Of a stretch of 64,000 bases of DNA, positions 51,835 through 60,175 are shown in pieces. Under the pieces are notes generated by a model, which saw nothing but the letters and a program-made list of their open reading frames with translations, did no database searches and was not told the origin of the DNA. The DNA comes from Succinimonas sp045124755 (GTDB taxonomy: Bacteria > Pseudomonadota > Gammaproteobacteria > Enterobacterales > Succinivibrionaceae). Made by a program: the position numbers and the translations under genes. The stretch lies in assembly GCF_045124755.1 (NCBI RefSeq), contig NZ_JBGVMK010000063.1; one strand, 5' to 3'. Numbering within the stretch: position 1 is the stretch's first letter; every line of letters begins with the position of its first letter.

Positions 51835-52766
51835 TGCCGGAATTTCTTCGGGTATTTTTAGGACATGGCATTCGGATCCTGGCTGGTATTCTGATACTGT
51901 GCGGTTATTTTCAGATAGTCATGCTGATTTTCTCCTCGTGGTTTCTGGTGGGGATTCCGCTGTTCGTTCTGGGCATTCCCTGTTCTTTGGTGCTTTTTAT
52001 CTATGCCTATCAGAAGGAAAGACAGCTTAATCCCTGGTACGGCCCTCGGAAGCTCACGGCGGAGGAGCGGCGGGTTCTCCAGACCGGCACCTTCAGACTG
52101 GCCGGCTATGTGGCTGCCGGCGAGGGCAAGATCAGCTCCGAGCATATTGCCAAGGTTAATGAATATATCAGCGCCCTGACCTCGGATTCTGCCATGAGGG
52201 CAGAGCTTCTTCAGGAATTTGAGAAGGGCAAGGCCGCAGGCTATGATCCGGTGGCCGACTGCAAGGCTATCAGAACTGCCGTGCATGACGGCCGGGTCTT
52301 TAAGCACCGGCTTATTGAATTTCTCATTGAAGTTCTTTTTGCGGACGGCGTGATGCAGCCTGGCGGATATTCCCGGCTGGCCAGCGTGACCTACAATCTT
52401 CATGTGGCCACCTTTGTTATGGAGCGGCTCATTCGGCAGGCCCAGGCCATTGCGCAGTTCAAGAGCTTCTTTAACAACGCCGGCGGCTTTACCTCTCAGG
52501 ATCGCTTCTACCGGCAGGGAGGAGCCGGCGGGCAGAGCTCCTATGTGCCTCATGACGATATTGAGAACGCCTACAAGGTGATCGGCGTTCCCGAAGGCTC
52601 TGATTTCGAGACCGTTAAAAAGGCCTATCACCGCATGATGCGGAAGTACCATCCTGACCGGCTGCAGGCTCAGGGAGTGTCTGAGGAAATGATGCGCTCC
52701 TATACGGAGAAGGCGCAGAATATTCAGCAGGCCTACGACCTTCTGAAAAAGCATCTTAATAAGTAA
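51834..52766 (+). CDS. djlA: Membrane-anchored J-domain co-chaperone DjlA
   Basis: DjlA stimulates DnaK ATPase at the inner membrane. The 310 residues have N-terminal hydrophobic segments (about 8-60), a central TerB-like helical domain (about 90-205), a Gly-rich linker and a C-terminal J domain (about 242-310) with the HPD motif in KYHPDRLQ. E. coli DjlA has 271 residues, so the membrane part here is somewhat longer. It shares an operon with amgK and murU. Confidence 0.92.
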   Translation: MPEFLRVFLGHGIRILAGILILCGYFQIVMLIFSSWFLVGIPLFVLGIPCSLVLFIYAYQKERQLNPWYGPRKLTAEERRVLQTGTFRLAGYVAAGEGKISSEHIAKVNEYISALTSDSAMRAELLQEFEKGKAAGYDPVADCKAIRTAVHDGRVFKHRLIEFLIEVLFADGVMQPGGYSRLASVTYNLHVATFVMERLIRQAQAIAQFKSFFNNAGGFTSQDRFYRQGGAGGQSSYVPHDDIENAYKVIGVPEGSDFETVKKAYHRMMRKYHPDRLQAQGVSEEMMRSYTEKAQNIQQAYDLLKKHLNK

Positions 52767-52772
52767 GAAAGC

Positions 52773-52800
52773 GGCCCCGGATTTCGGGGCCTGTTTTTTT
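52773..52800 (+). terminator. Intrinsic terminator of djlA
   Basis: GGCCCCG and CGGGGCC pair around GATTT, followed by TG and seven T. Confidence 0.9.
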
Positions 52801-52861
52801 GGGGGTATCCGGCAGATGGCAAAGCCGGACTGTTCTGATCATTCGGATTCTGAATTCAGTT

Positions 52862-53827
52862 TCAGACGATCCGGTTTCTTTTCTCGCCCCGGACAAAGGC
52901 CTCCATGTTTTTCACGAGCTCGCCCCCGATGTTTCTTTTGGCAATGTCCCCCAGCCAGGCGGCATGAGGCGTAATAATAAGGTTCCGGGTGCTGAGGAGC
53001 GGAATAAGGGGGTTATCCGGAGCCGGTGGTTCCTTTTCCAGGGTGTCCAGTCCCGCTCCCCCGAGACGGTTTTCCTGAAGAGCCCGGGCGAGATCCGCCT
53101 CGTTTACAATGCCGCCGCGGCCGGTGTTGATGAGAAAAGCGCCGGGCTTCATTAAACTGAGCTCCTTTTCTCCGATAAGACCGCGGGTTTCCGGAAGAAA
53201 GGGACAGTTTATGCTGACAAAGTCCGCTTCCTGAAGTCCCGCAGCAAAGGGAATTCTCCCGGGACGGCATGTCGAAGCCCCCTTTCTCTCGGAAATGAGG
53301 ATGTCCATGTCAAAGCCACGCTGGCAGATTTCCGCTAATCTTTTCCCGATGGCGCCGCAGCCGATAATAAGGAGCTTTTTCCGGAAGAGATCCGTAATGG
53401 GATAATCCATGAGACAAAAATTGCTCTGGCGGCTCCAGGTGAGATCCCGGACGCTTTCCCGGTATCTTACGGTATTTCGGGCCAGAGTGATCATCAGCCC
53501 CAGGGCATGCTCCGCCACGGATTCCGTGCCGTAGCCCCGGATATTGGCCAGAGCCACGCCATGGCTTTGGCAGGCCGGGACATCGATATTGTTGTAGCCG
53601 GTGGCAAACATGGCAATCATCCGGAGATCCGGGAGCCGGTCAAGAATCTCCGCGGTGATGCGGAGCTTGTTTATGACCAGAATCTGGTAGCCCCGGGCCT
53701 TGTCCGCCAGCTCCTCCTGGGTGGTGTGGTACAGACGATCCCAGACATGGGGAAATTCCGGCTCGGGAAAAATCATATCCGGGTGCTTGGTATGAGCCTC
53801 CGGGTCTAATATTCTGATGATGTCCAT
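52862..53827 (-). CDS. D-isomer-specific 2-hydroxyacid dehydrogenase (glycerate dehydrogenase-like)
   Basis: The 321 residues carry an NAD-binding loop of the form IIGCGAIGKR (about 154-163), the catalytic Arg in NTGRGGIVNE, Glu in LDTLEKEPP and His in ITPHAAW. These enzymes reduce 2-keto acids such as hydroxypyruvate or pyruvate to D-hydroxy acids. Proportions resemble HprA-type glycerate dehydrogenase, but substrate cannot be read from sequence. The gene is alone on its strand. Confidence 0.85.
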   Translation of the reverse strand: MDIIRILDPEAHTKHPDMIFPEPEFPHVWDRLYHTTQEELADKARGYQILVINKLRITAEILDRLPDLRMIAMFATGYNNIDVPACQSHGVALANIRGYGTESVAEHALGLMITLARNTVRYRESVRDLTWSRQSNFCLMDYPITDLFRKKLLIIGCGAIGKRLAEICQRGFDMDILISERKGASTCRPGRIPFAAGLQEADFVSINCPFLPETRGLIGEKELSLMKPGAFLINTGRGGIVNEADLARALQENRLGGAGLDTLEKEPPAPDNPLIPLLSTRNLIITPHAAWLGDIAKRNIGGELVKNMEAFVRGEKRNRIV

Positions 53828-54019
53828 GAGTGTTCCTGCAAGTAAAGCTTATTCTTGAAAAAAGATTTCGGATCACAGCCTGTTCCCGGCAGCGGCACTG
53901 GTGCCGGGAAACAGGATCCCCGGCCGCTATTTTAGCCAAAACGGCCTTCCTCCGGGAGGTTAATCCGGTTTTTGCCGGCGGATTCGAAAGGAAGATCCCG
54001 CCCCTGGATCTGCCGTTTC

Positions 54020-54880
54020 CTAGCGCAGGCCGAATTCTGTTTTCACCTTTTCCTTCAGAACATGAATGTCATGCACGGCCCGGGCCCGATCCAGAATAGC
54101 CTTTACCGCCAGATCCACCGGACTGTTTTCCCGGTAGTCCGCATTGAAGATCAGGGAAACCCGGTTGCCCCCCAGGGCGATCTTTTCCACCTGCTCCCGG
54201 GTGCGGGGATTACTCTCATCAAATACCGCCACTGCCGAGCCCCCGGCATTGGTCAGCACCCGGAAGCAGGGGATGTCCGTGGCTCCGTCCCCGATGTAAA
54301 GCATGTAGTGAAAGGGCACCACCCGTTCCTCGTCCGGCACGAAGGCGTTAACCAGTTCATCATTGCTTTCGTCCAGAGCCCCCTTGTTGATCCGAAAAAG
54401 GTACTGGGTTTTGGAGGTGTAGTTAATGGCGGTGCCGGGCCAGATGGCATCTCCGGCATCATCGTAAAGAAAGCTGGAGGCGAATATTTTTTTGAAGTAG
54501 CCGGCAATGGGGGAGCCCTCGATAATTTCCCGGGTGCCGGTGGAAATGATGTAATGGGAAACCGTGATGTTCTTTGCGCGGCCATAGGCGGTGATGCGGT
54601 CAAACCAGCTGTCCACCCCGGGGAAGAGCTTAATGTCACTGCCGCAGGACATGAGATAATCCCGGGTGACCCGGATGCCCCGCTTCCGGGCCTCCTTGAG
54701 CATGGTAAAGAGATAGCCCAGGGTCTGATCCGTATTCTTCGGACACTGTTTCGTAAGAGCCCAGAAATCCCGGGGATTCTGAAAGCCCAGCGCGGGAATA
54801 AAGGAGTACTCCTGCATGTTTCCGGGACTCAGGGTGCCGTCAAAGTCATAGGCAATGGCAAAGCTGAAATTTTCGTTCAT
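54020..54880 (-). CDS. HAD-family hydrolase (probable phosphatase)
   Basis: The start at 54880 follows a perfect AGGAGG at eight bases; an in-frame start at 54895 would place that ribosome site inside the gene. The 286 residues begin with the HAD nucleophile motif DFDGTLS (Asp12 and Asp14), have ISTGTREII as motif II and YIGDGATDIPCF as motif IV. A cap region lies between the first two motifs. HAD enzymes hydrolyse phosphate esters; the substrate is unknown. Confidence 0.82.
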   Translation of the reverse strand: MNENFSFAIAYDFDGTLSPGNMQEYSFIPALGFQNPRDFWALTKQCPKNTDQTLGYLFTMLKEARKRGIRVTRDYLMSCGSDIKLFPGVDSWFDRITAYGRAKNITVSHYIISTGTREIIEGSPIAGYFKKIFASSFLYDDAGDAIWPGTAINYTSKTQYLFRINKGALDESNDELVNAFVPDEERVVPFHYMLYIGDGATDIPCFRVLTNAGGSAVAVFDESNPRTREQVEKIALGGNRVSLIFNADYRENSPVDLAVKAILDRARAVHDIHVLKEKVKTEFGLR

Positions 54881-55101
54881 GGCAGGCCTCCTCATCTCTT
54901 AAGGGTTAAGACATTATCTTCAGTATACGTAATTATCACGTAAAACGGGTATTGTTTTTCGATTTACCGGGGAACTTTGGCGGTGATTTTTCATAATCGC
55001 GGGATTGTCCGGAAAACACACAGCAGGAAAAACGGCAGAGGGCAGGCAGATTAGGACAAACTGAGGGGCGGAAAAGAGAAGCATTAAGAAGAGACAGAAG
55101 T

Positions 55102-55130
55102 CTGCCGGATTACCGCAGGTAATCCGGCAG
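55102..55130. terminator. Strong hairpin after rluA
   Basis: CTGCCGGATTACC and GGTAATCCGGCAG form a perfect 13-base-pair stem around GCA. It lies seven bases past the rluA stop on the minus strand. The U-run after it is weak, so it may be a 3'-end stabiliser as much as a terminator. Confidence 0.65.
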
Positions 55131-55136
55131 GAATGG

Positions 55137-55823
55137 CTAAAAAAGCTTTACCGGCACCGGAAAGGGGGGATCATGCCGGAAGGTCATTTTCTGGTTGGAT
55201 ACCGGATGATAAAAGGTCAGAGACCAGGCATGAAGCAGGAGATGCGGGGCCAGATCCCTGATATCCTCCGGGGCGTAGAGGGGATCCCCCAGAATGGGAT
55301 GGCCGATTTCCTTCATGTGCACCCGGAGCTGATGGGATCTCCCGGTCAGGGGATGCAGTCTTATGAGGCTGCGGCTTTTGTCCGGATCGGTGTGGATCAC
55401 CGCATACTGGGTGATTGCCTCCCGCCCGTTTGCAAAATCCACAATCTGGTAGGGGCGGTTCGCAATATCAGTGATGAGAGGCAGCTTGATAACTCCCTCG
55501 GGACTCTCCGGAACGCCGTAAACCCAGGCGTAATAAATTTTGAGGGTGCTCCGTTTCTGGAACTGCTTTCCCAGAATGCCCGATACCCGGCTGTTCTTCG
55601 GCACCGCCATGATGCCGGAGGTGGCCATGTCCAGCCGGTGGGCGGCCTGCGCCTCCGGAGCTCTTTCCCGCACTCTGGAGAGAATGCTGTCATGGTAACG
55701 GGGATCCCGGCCGGGCACGCTCAGGAGTCCTGAGGGCTTGTTGACCACCACAATGGCGTCATCTTCATAAAGGATTTCCAGAAAGGGATCCCGGGGAGGG
55801 GTGTAAATAAATTCTTGTGTCAT
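55137..55823 (-). CDS. rluA: 23S rRNA/tRNA pseudouridine synthase RluA
   Basis: RluA modifies U746 in 23S rRNA and U32 in several tRNAs in E. coli. The 228 residues lack an S4 domain, as expected for RluA, and have the catalytic Asp65 in AHRLDMATSG and the C-terminal RLHPLTGRSHQLRVHM, IGHPILGDPLY and LHAWSL motifs. The start at 55823 has GGAG upstream; longer frames are not supported. The substrate set is inferred from the family. Confidence 0.9.
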   Translation of the reverse strand: MTQEFIYTPPRDPFLEILYEDDAIVVVNKPSGLLSVPGRDPRYHDSILSRVRERAPEAQAAHRLDMATSGIMAVPKNSRVSGILGKQFQKRSTLKIYYAWVYGVPESPEGVIKLPLITDIANRPYQIVDFANGREAITQYAVIHTDPDKSRSLIRLHPLTGRSHQLRVHMKEIGHPILGDPLYAPEDIRDLAPHLLLHAWSLTFYHPVSNQKMTFRHDPPFPVPVKLF

Positions 55824-56065
55824 GGCGGGTTCTCCGCGGGTAAACGGTTTGAAGATGGAGACAGCGCGCATTATAAGGCAAACCGGCCCTTTCCCATAGA
55901 GAGACGCGATCAGTGTTATAATGCCGGCAGAAAATGATAAGGACAGGACTGAGGACTCCCGGTTCCGGCAAGCCCGGCAGCGTGTCCCGGAGCAATCGGT
56001 ATAAGCCCCGGACACTGAGGCGATATCCTTTGTCCTTGAACATGTCTTTCAGAGAGAGAATATTG

Positions 56066-57025
56066 ATGTCGGTACTGCAGATTACAGGTTACGGCGGAAT
56101 CAACAGGCTGCAATTTGCGGAGGATTATCCTCTGCAGCCCCCCGCGGACGATCAGGCGCGGGTAAAGGTTCTGGCCGCCGGAGTTAATGTTATTGATACC
56201 AAGATCCGCCAGGGATCCAGCTTTGCCGCCAAGAGCCGCGGCGAGCGCTTTCCCTGGGTTATCGGCTTTGACATGGCCGGAGAGATTGTCCGGGGACGGC
56301 AGGATTTTCGGAAAGGGGAGCTTGTGGCCGGTCTGGTGGGATTCCCCATGGACGGCGGAGCTTACAGTTCGGAAAACAATTTTAAGATCGCCGAACTGGT
56401 GAAGATCCCCAAGGGCTGTTCCGTAAAGGCCGCGGGAGCTCTTCCTCTGGCCGGGCTCACTGCCTATCAGGCGCTTTTTGATGTGGGCCGGCTTCGGGCC
56501 GGGGAGACCGTGGTTATTTCCGGAGCCTCCGGAGGGGTGGGGCATCTTGCGGTACAGCTGGCCAAGAAGGCCGGAGCCCGGGTGCTGGCCATCTCATCCC
56601 CGAAAAACTTTGACTTTGTGAAGGATCTGGGCGCGGACGAGGTGGAATCCTACGAAGAGGATTCCTACATGCACTGGCAGAGCGAGGCTGACATGGTGCT
56701 GGATCTGGTAGGCGGTCAGAGCGGCATTAACTGTCTCTCCCTCCTGAAGCTTAAGACCCGCATGGTTTCCGTGCCCACGGCCACCTATCAGTCGGTTAAG
56801 CTGGCGGCCTCCAATCTTTCTTCCGAGGTGCTGGGGATGGTGGTGAAGCCGAACAATGACGAGCTCCGCAATCTTCTGGACATGCTGGCCCGGGGGGAGC
56901 TCCGGGTGCACATTTCCGAAAGTTTTTATCTTCGGGACGGCAGCCGGGCGCATTCCGTTATCGGGAGCGGCCATGCCGTGGGCAAGCTTATTCTGCTGCC
57001 CAACGGCATTGTGCGGGAGTCCTGA
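56066..57025 (+). CDS. Zinc-type alcohol dehydrogenase-like quinone oxidoreductase
   Basis: The 319 residues form a medium-chain dehydrogenase/reductase without structural zinc, the QOR type that reduces quinones with NADPH. The N-terminal GroES-like domain has AGVNVIDTKIRQG and GFDMAGEIV; the nucleotide loop is SGASGGVGHLAVQLAKKAGARV. The catalytic partner and substrate are unknown. In-frame ATG codons at 56042 and 55934 are possible but less well supported. A strong terminator follows. Confidence 0.85.
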   Translation: MSVLQITGYGGINRLQFAEDYPLQPPADDQARVKVLAAGVNVIDTKIRQGSSFAAKSRGERFPWVIGFDMAGEIVRGRQDFRKGELVAGLVGFPMDGGAYSSENNFKIAELVKIPKGCSVKAAGALPLAGLTAYQALFDVGRLRAGETVVISGASGGVGHLAVQLAKKAGARVLAISSPKNFDFVKDLGADEVESYEEDSYMHWQSEADMVLDLVGGQSGINCLSLLKLKTRMVSVPTATYQSVKLAASNLSSEVLGMVVKPNNDELRNLLDMLARGELRVHISESFYLRDGSRAHSVIGSGHAVGKLILLPNGIVRES

Positions 57026-57071
57026 GACCTGTTGCGAAACCCGAAATAAAGCAGAAGACGGCGAGACAGCA

Positions 57072-57097
57072 AAAACCCCGGGATCTCCCGGGGTTTT
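57072..57097. terminator. Bidirectional terminator between the quinone oxidoreductase gene and bamD
   Basis: AAAACCCCGGGA and TCCCGGGGTTTT form a 12-base-pair stem with only two bases between them, so the centre must open slightly. It serves two convergent genes. Confidence 0.88.
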
Positions 57098-57136
57098 CAG
57101 TTTGGGGCGCCAGGTCAGCAGCCGGCCGAATCCGGT

Positions 57137-57874
57137 TCAGCGGATGTTCATGTTTTTGAACTGCTTCGTGCGATCGGCCAGCTCCGGAAGCTTAAGATTC
57201 CGATAGTTCTTTTCCAGCAGGGTCAGAGCATCTTCGAGGGTTTCCGTGTCCCGGAAGTTTTTCAGAATGTACTGGCATCTCCTGGCGCTGGAGAGATAAG
57301 CTCCCTTCCGGTAGTAAAAGTCAGCCACGGCGTATTCGTGCCGGGCCATGGTATCTCTGATGTATACCATGCGGGCGTAGGCATCGGCCGCATAAAGGCT
57401 TTTCGGGAACTTGGCGATTAACAGCCGGAAATCCCGGAAGGCCTGCTCCAGATTGCTGATGTCCCGGTCGTAGGTGTCGATGAAAAGAAGGTTCAGCATG
57501 CGGTTGGTGGCCTTCTGCATGTTTGTCAGGCCCCGCATGTACAGCACGTAGTCGACATTGGGATCCTGCGGGTTCAGCCGCAGAAACTTGTCAATCTCCG
57601 CCATGGCCAGATCATTTTCCCGATCCTTGTAGTAGGTGTAGATGAGATCCATCTGCACCTGATGGGCGTAGGGGCCGAAGGGATAACGGCTGTCGATGGC
57701 CTCCAGATAATCCTTGGCCTGACCGTAGTTCTCTTCCGCCAGGGATTCGTACGCCTTCATGTAAAGCTCTTCCGGCTCTTTGTCTGGAACAACGTCCTTG
57801 TTAACCGATGAACATGCCGCAAGCCACAGCGCAGTCAGCGGGAGCATGCCGTATTTGATAAATTTGCCAAACAT
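57137..57874 (-). CDS. bamD: Outer membrane assembly lipoprotein BamD
   Basis: BamD is the essential lipoprotein partner of BamA in inserting outer-membrane barrels. The start at 57874 gives a signal peptide with lipobox LAAC (lipidated Cys21) and a 245-residue protein, matching E. coli. TPR helices follow with LYMKAYESLAEENYGQAKDYLEAIDSRYPFGPY and FRLLIAKFPKSLYAADAYARM. It is divergent from rluD, as in E. coli. Confidence 0.95.
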   Translation of the reverse strand: MFGKFIKYGMLPLTALWLAACSSVNKDVVPDKEPEELYMKAYESLAEENYGQAKDYLEAIDSRYPFGPYAHQVQMDLIYTYYKDRENDLAMAEIDKFLRLNPQDPNVDYVLYMRGLTNMQKATNRMLNLLFIDTYDRDISNLEQAFRDFRLLIAKFPKSLYAADAYARMVYIRDTMARHEYAVADFYYRKGAYLSSARRCQYILKNFRDTETLEDALTLLEKNYRNLKLPELADRTKQFKNMNIR

Positions 57875-58199
57875 GTGAACCTCGTGGTGTCTCCGGGAGC
57901 AAGCAGTCTTGCAGGGAGGCGCCTTCTGTGACGCATCCATGCCGATGAACATGCTTCCTTCCGGGGTAATGATACACAAAATGCCGGAGTTTTGCACCTT
58001 TGACGCGGTTTGGAGATGAAAGATTAAACCGTGAGCCTTGTTTTGCTTTTTAAGCGGCGCCGGTATAATGTACCGAAACTGCCGGGGTAAATTCACGGGC
58101 ATCAGACTCTGTCCTGAGTATTTTAATACCGGCATGGCTGCCTGGCGGAGGCCGGGGCGAGGACGGGGCGAGGACGGAGGAGCGCGGAGGAAGACGGAA

Positions 58200-59186
58200 A
58201 TGGCGCAGACTATAGAGCTTTCAGATGAGATCACCGAGGAGCTTCACGGGGAACGGCTGGACAAAGCGCTGGCCTTGATGTTTCCCGATTATTCCAGAAG
58301 CCAGCTTAAGAACTGGATTGAGCAGGGACTGGTAACCGTGGATGAGGTTCCGGTAAAGACGCCCCGGACTCCGGTAATGGCCGGACAGGAGGTTATTGTC
58401 TCCGCGGCGGTTTCGGACAATGATTATTTTCAGGCGGAGGATATTCCCATTAAGGTGATTTTCGAGGACGAGCACCTCATGATCATCGACAAGCCCGCGG
58501 GACTTACGGTGCATCCCGGAGCCGGCTGTCCCGGCGGCACTCTCATGAACGGGATTCTGTTCCGCTATCCTGAAAGCGCCGAACTTCCCCGGGCCGGCAT
58601 TGTGCATCGCCTGGACAAGGATACCTCCGGTCTCATGGTGGTGGCCAAAACCATTGCGGCGGTGCATCGCCTGGTGAAGATGATTTCCCGTCATGACGTG
58701 GTGCGGGAATATGAGGCGGTGGTCAGCGGACATATGACCGCCGGAGGCACGGTGGACGAGCCCATCGGCAGAAGCGCGCAGAACCGGATCATGATGGCGG
58801 TGAAGCCCGAAGGCCTGGGCAAGGAAGCGGTGACCCACTACCGGATCATGGAGAAATTCCGGGCCCATACCAGGCTCAGACTCAGGCTGGAAACCGGAAG
58901 AACCCATCAGATCAGAGTGCATATGGCTCATATCAGGCATCCTCTGATAGGGGATCCCCTCTATGCCGGCAAAAGATCCCGGCAGATTCCCGGAGCCTCG
59001 GAGGAGTTTACCAGATATATAAGCACCTTCCCGAGACAGGCTCTTCATGCGGTGATTCTGGAGTTTTTGCATCCCTTTACCGGTGAACAGCTGTCATTTT
59101 CATCGGAAATACCCGAGGATATGGCGCAGCTTCTGGAGGCCCTGAGAAAGGATACCGCCGATCATCCGGAGGATATTGTCTGGTGA
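58200..59186 (+). CDS. rluD: 23S rRNA pseudouridine synthase RluD
   Basis: RluD makes pseudouridines 1911, 1915 and 1917 in helix 69 of 23S rRNA. The 328 residues have an N-terminal S4 domain (about 16-78), the catalytic Asp139 in HRLDKDTSGLMVVAK and the C-terminal LETGRTHQIRVHMAHIRHPLIGDPLYAG. The start at 58200 follows GGAGG at fair spacing. The TGA stop overlaps the pgeF start. Confidence 0.95.
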   Translation: MAQTIELSDEITEELHGERLDKALALMFPDYSRSQLKNWIEQGLVTVDEVPVKTPRTPVMAGQEVIVSAAVSDNDYFQAEDIPIKVIFEDEHLMIIDKPAGLTVHPGAGCPGGTLMNGILFRYPESAELPRAGIVHRLDKDTSGLMVVAKTIAAVHRLVKMISRHDVVREYEAVVSGHMTAGGTVDEPIGRSAQNRIMMAVKPEGLGKEAVTHYRIMEKFRAHTRLRLRLETGRTHQIRVHMAHIRHPLIGDPLYAGKRSRQIPGASEEFTRYISTFPRQALHAVILEFLHPFTGEQLSFSSEIPEDMAQLLEALRKDTADHPEDIVW

Positions 59187-59959
59187 TGACGCATGACGAA
59201 AACGGACGTACCGCGGAGCTTCCGCCGGTGATCCCGGTTTTTCAGGATATTCCCGGCATCCGGGCCTTTTTTACCATGAGAACCGGCGGGGTGAGCCAGG
59301 CTCCCTGGCACAGTCTCAATCTGGGGGATCATGTGGGCGATACCCCGGAGCATGTCCGGGAGAACAGAAGAAGAGTTAAGGCGCTCCTCCCCGGAGGCGC
59401 GGAGATCTTCTGGATGCGCCAGACTCATTCAGTTAAAGCGCTGGAAATCACCGATAATTCATCCGCTGCCGTGCCAGAGGAGGCTGATGCGGAATATACC
59501 AGACTCCCCGGCAGGGCTCTTGCGGTCATGACGGCGGACTGTCTTCCGGTGCTTCTGGCGGCGAAAAACGCTTCCTTTGCGGCAGCGGTTCACTGCGGCT
59601 GGCGGGGGCTTCAGGGAGGCATTCTGGAAAATGTCCTGGCCGCGGCTTCCCATACCGGCCCTCTTGCAGCGGTCATCGGCCCTGGCATTCGCCGAACCTC
59701 CTTTCAAATCGGTTCCGAGGTAAGAGAACTCTTTCTGGAATGCTATCCCGATGCCGCGGAGTATTTTGTTCCGGATAATTCCTGCCCCGGCAAGCTCCTG
59801 GCAGACCTTCCCGGCATTGCCGCTCATATTCTCCGGAAATGCGGGGTTACTGATATCCGGGATACCGGGCACGACACCTTTGCGGACGGGGAGCGCTTTT
59901 TTTCCTATAGGAGAGACAGGATTACGGGCCGGATGGCCGGCATCATTATGAGAACCTGA
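59186..59959 (+). CDS. pgeF: Purine nucleoside phosphorylase of the PgeF/YfiH family
   Basis: YfiH (PgeF) proteins were named polyphenol oxidases and were later shown to phosphorolyse purine nucleosides, with a role in peptidoglycan composition in E. coli. The 257 residues have MRQTHSVKALE, VMTADCLPVLLAA and AAVHCGWRGL with the metal-binding His and Cys. The ATG overlaps the rluD stop (TGATG); GTG at 59183 is an alternative. Confidence 0.92.
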   Translation: MTHDENGRTAELPPVIPVFQDIPGIRAFFTMRTGGVSQAPWHSLNLGDHVGDTPEHVRENRRRVKALLPGGAEIFWMRQTHSVKALEITDNSSAAVPEEADAEYTRLPGRALAVMTADCLPVLLAAKNASFAAAVHCGWRGLQGGILENVLAAASHTGPLAAVIGPGIRRTSFQIGSEVRELFLECYPDAAEYFVPDNSCPGKLLADLPGIAAHILRKCGVTDIRDTGHDTFADGERFFSYRRDRITGRMAGIIMRT

Positions 59960-60109
59960 CTTCCCGGGCCGGCCTTTGCCGCAGGGCAATTTTCCTGCGG
60001 TTTCTTAAGCCGGTTTCTATTCTTCATTATCATTTCTCATCATCTTTTTCTTCATTTTTCCAATCTTTGCCCCCGGTAATTTCCGCCGTAAAAAAAAACT
60101 GTGCCATTA

Positions 60110-60135
60110 CTTGAATTTTTGTCTTAAAGCCTTAC
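60110..60135 (+). promoter_or_regulatory. Candidate heat-shock (sigma-32) promoter of clpB
   Basis: CTTGAA (60110-60115), 14 bases, then CCTTAC (60130-60135) partly match the sigma-32 consensus (CTTGAA ... CCCCAT). The -35 box is good, the -10 box weak. clpB is under sigma-32 control in E. coli. Confidence 0.5.
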
Positions 60136-60175
60136 TTATTAATCAGAAGATTAAGGTTTTGCGAGGTAAGTGATT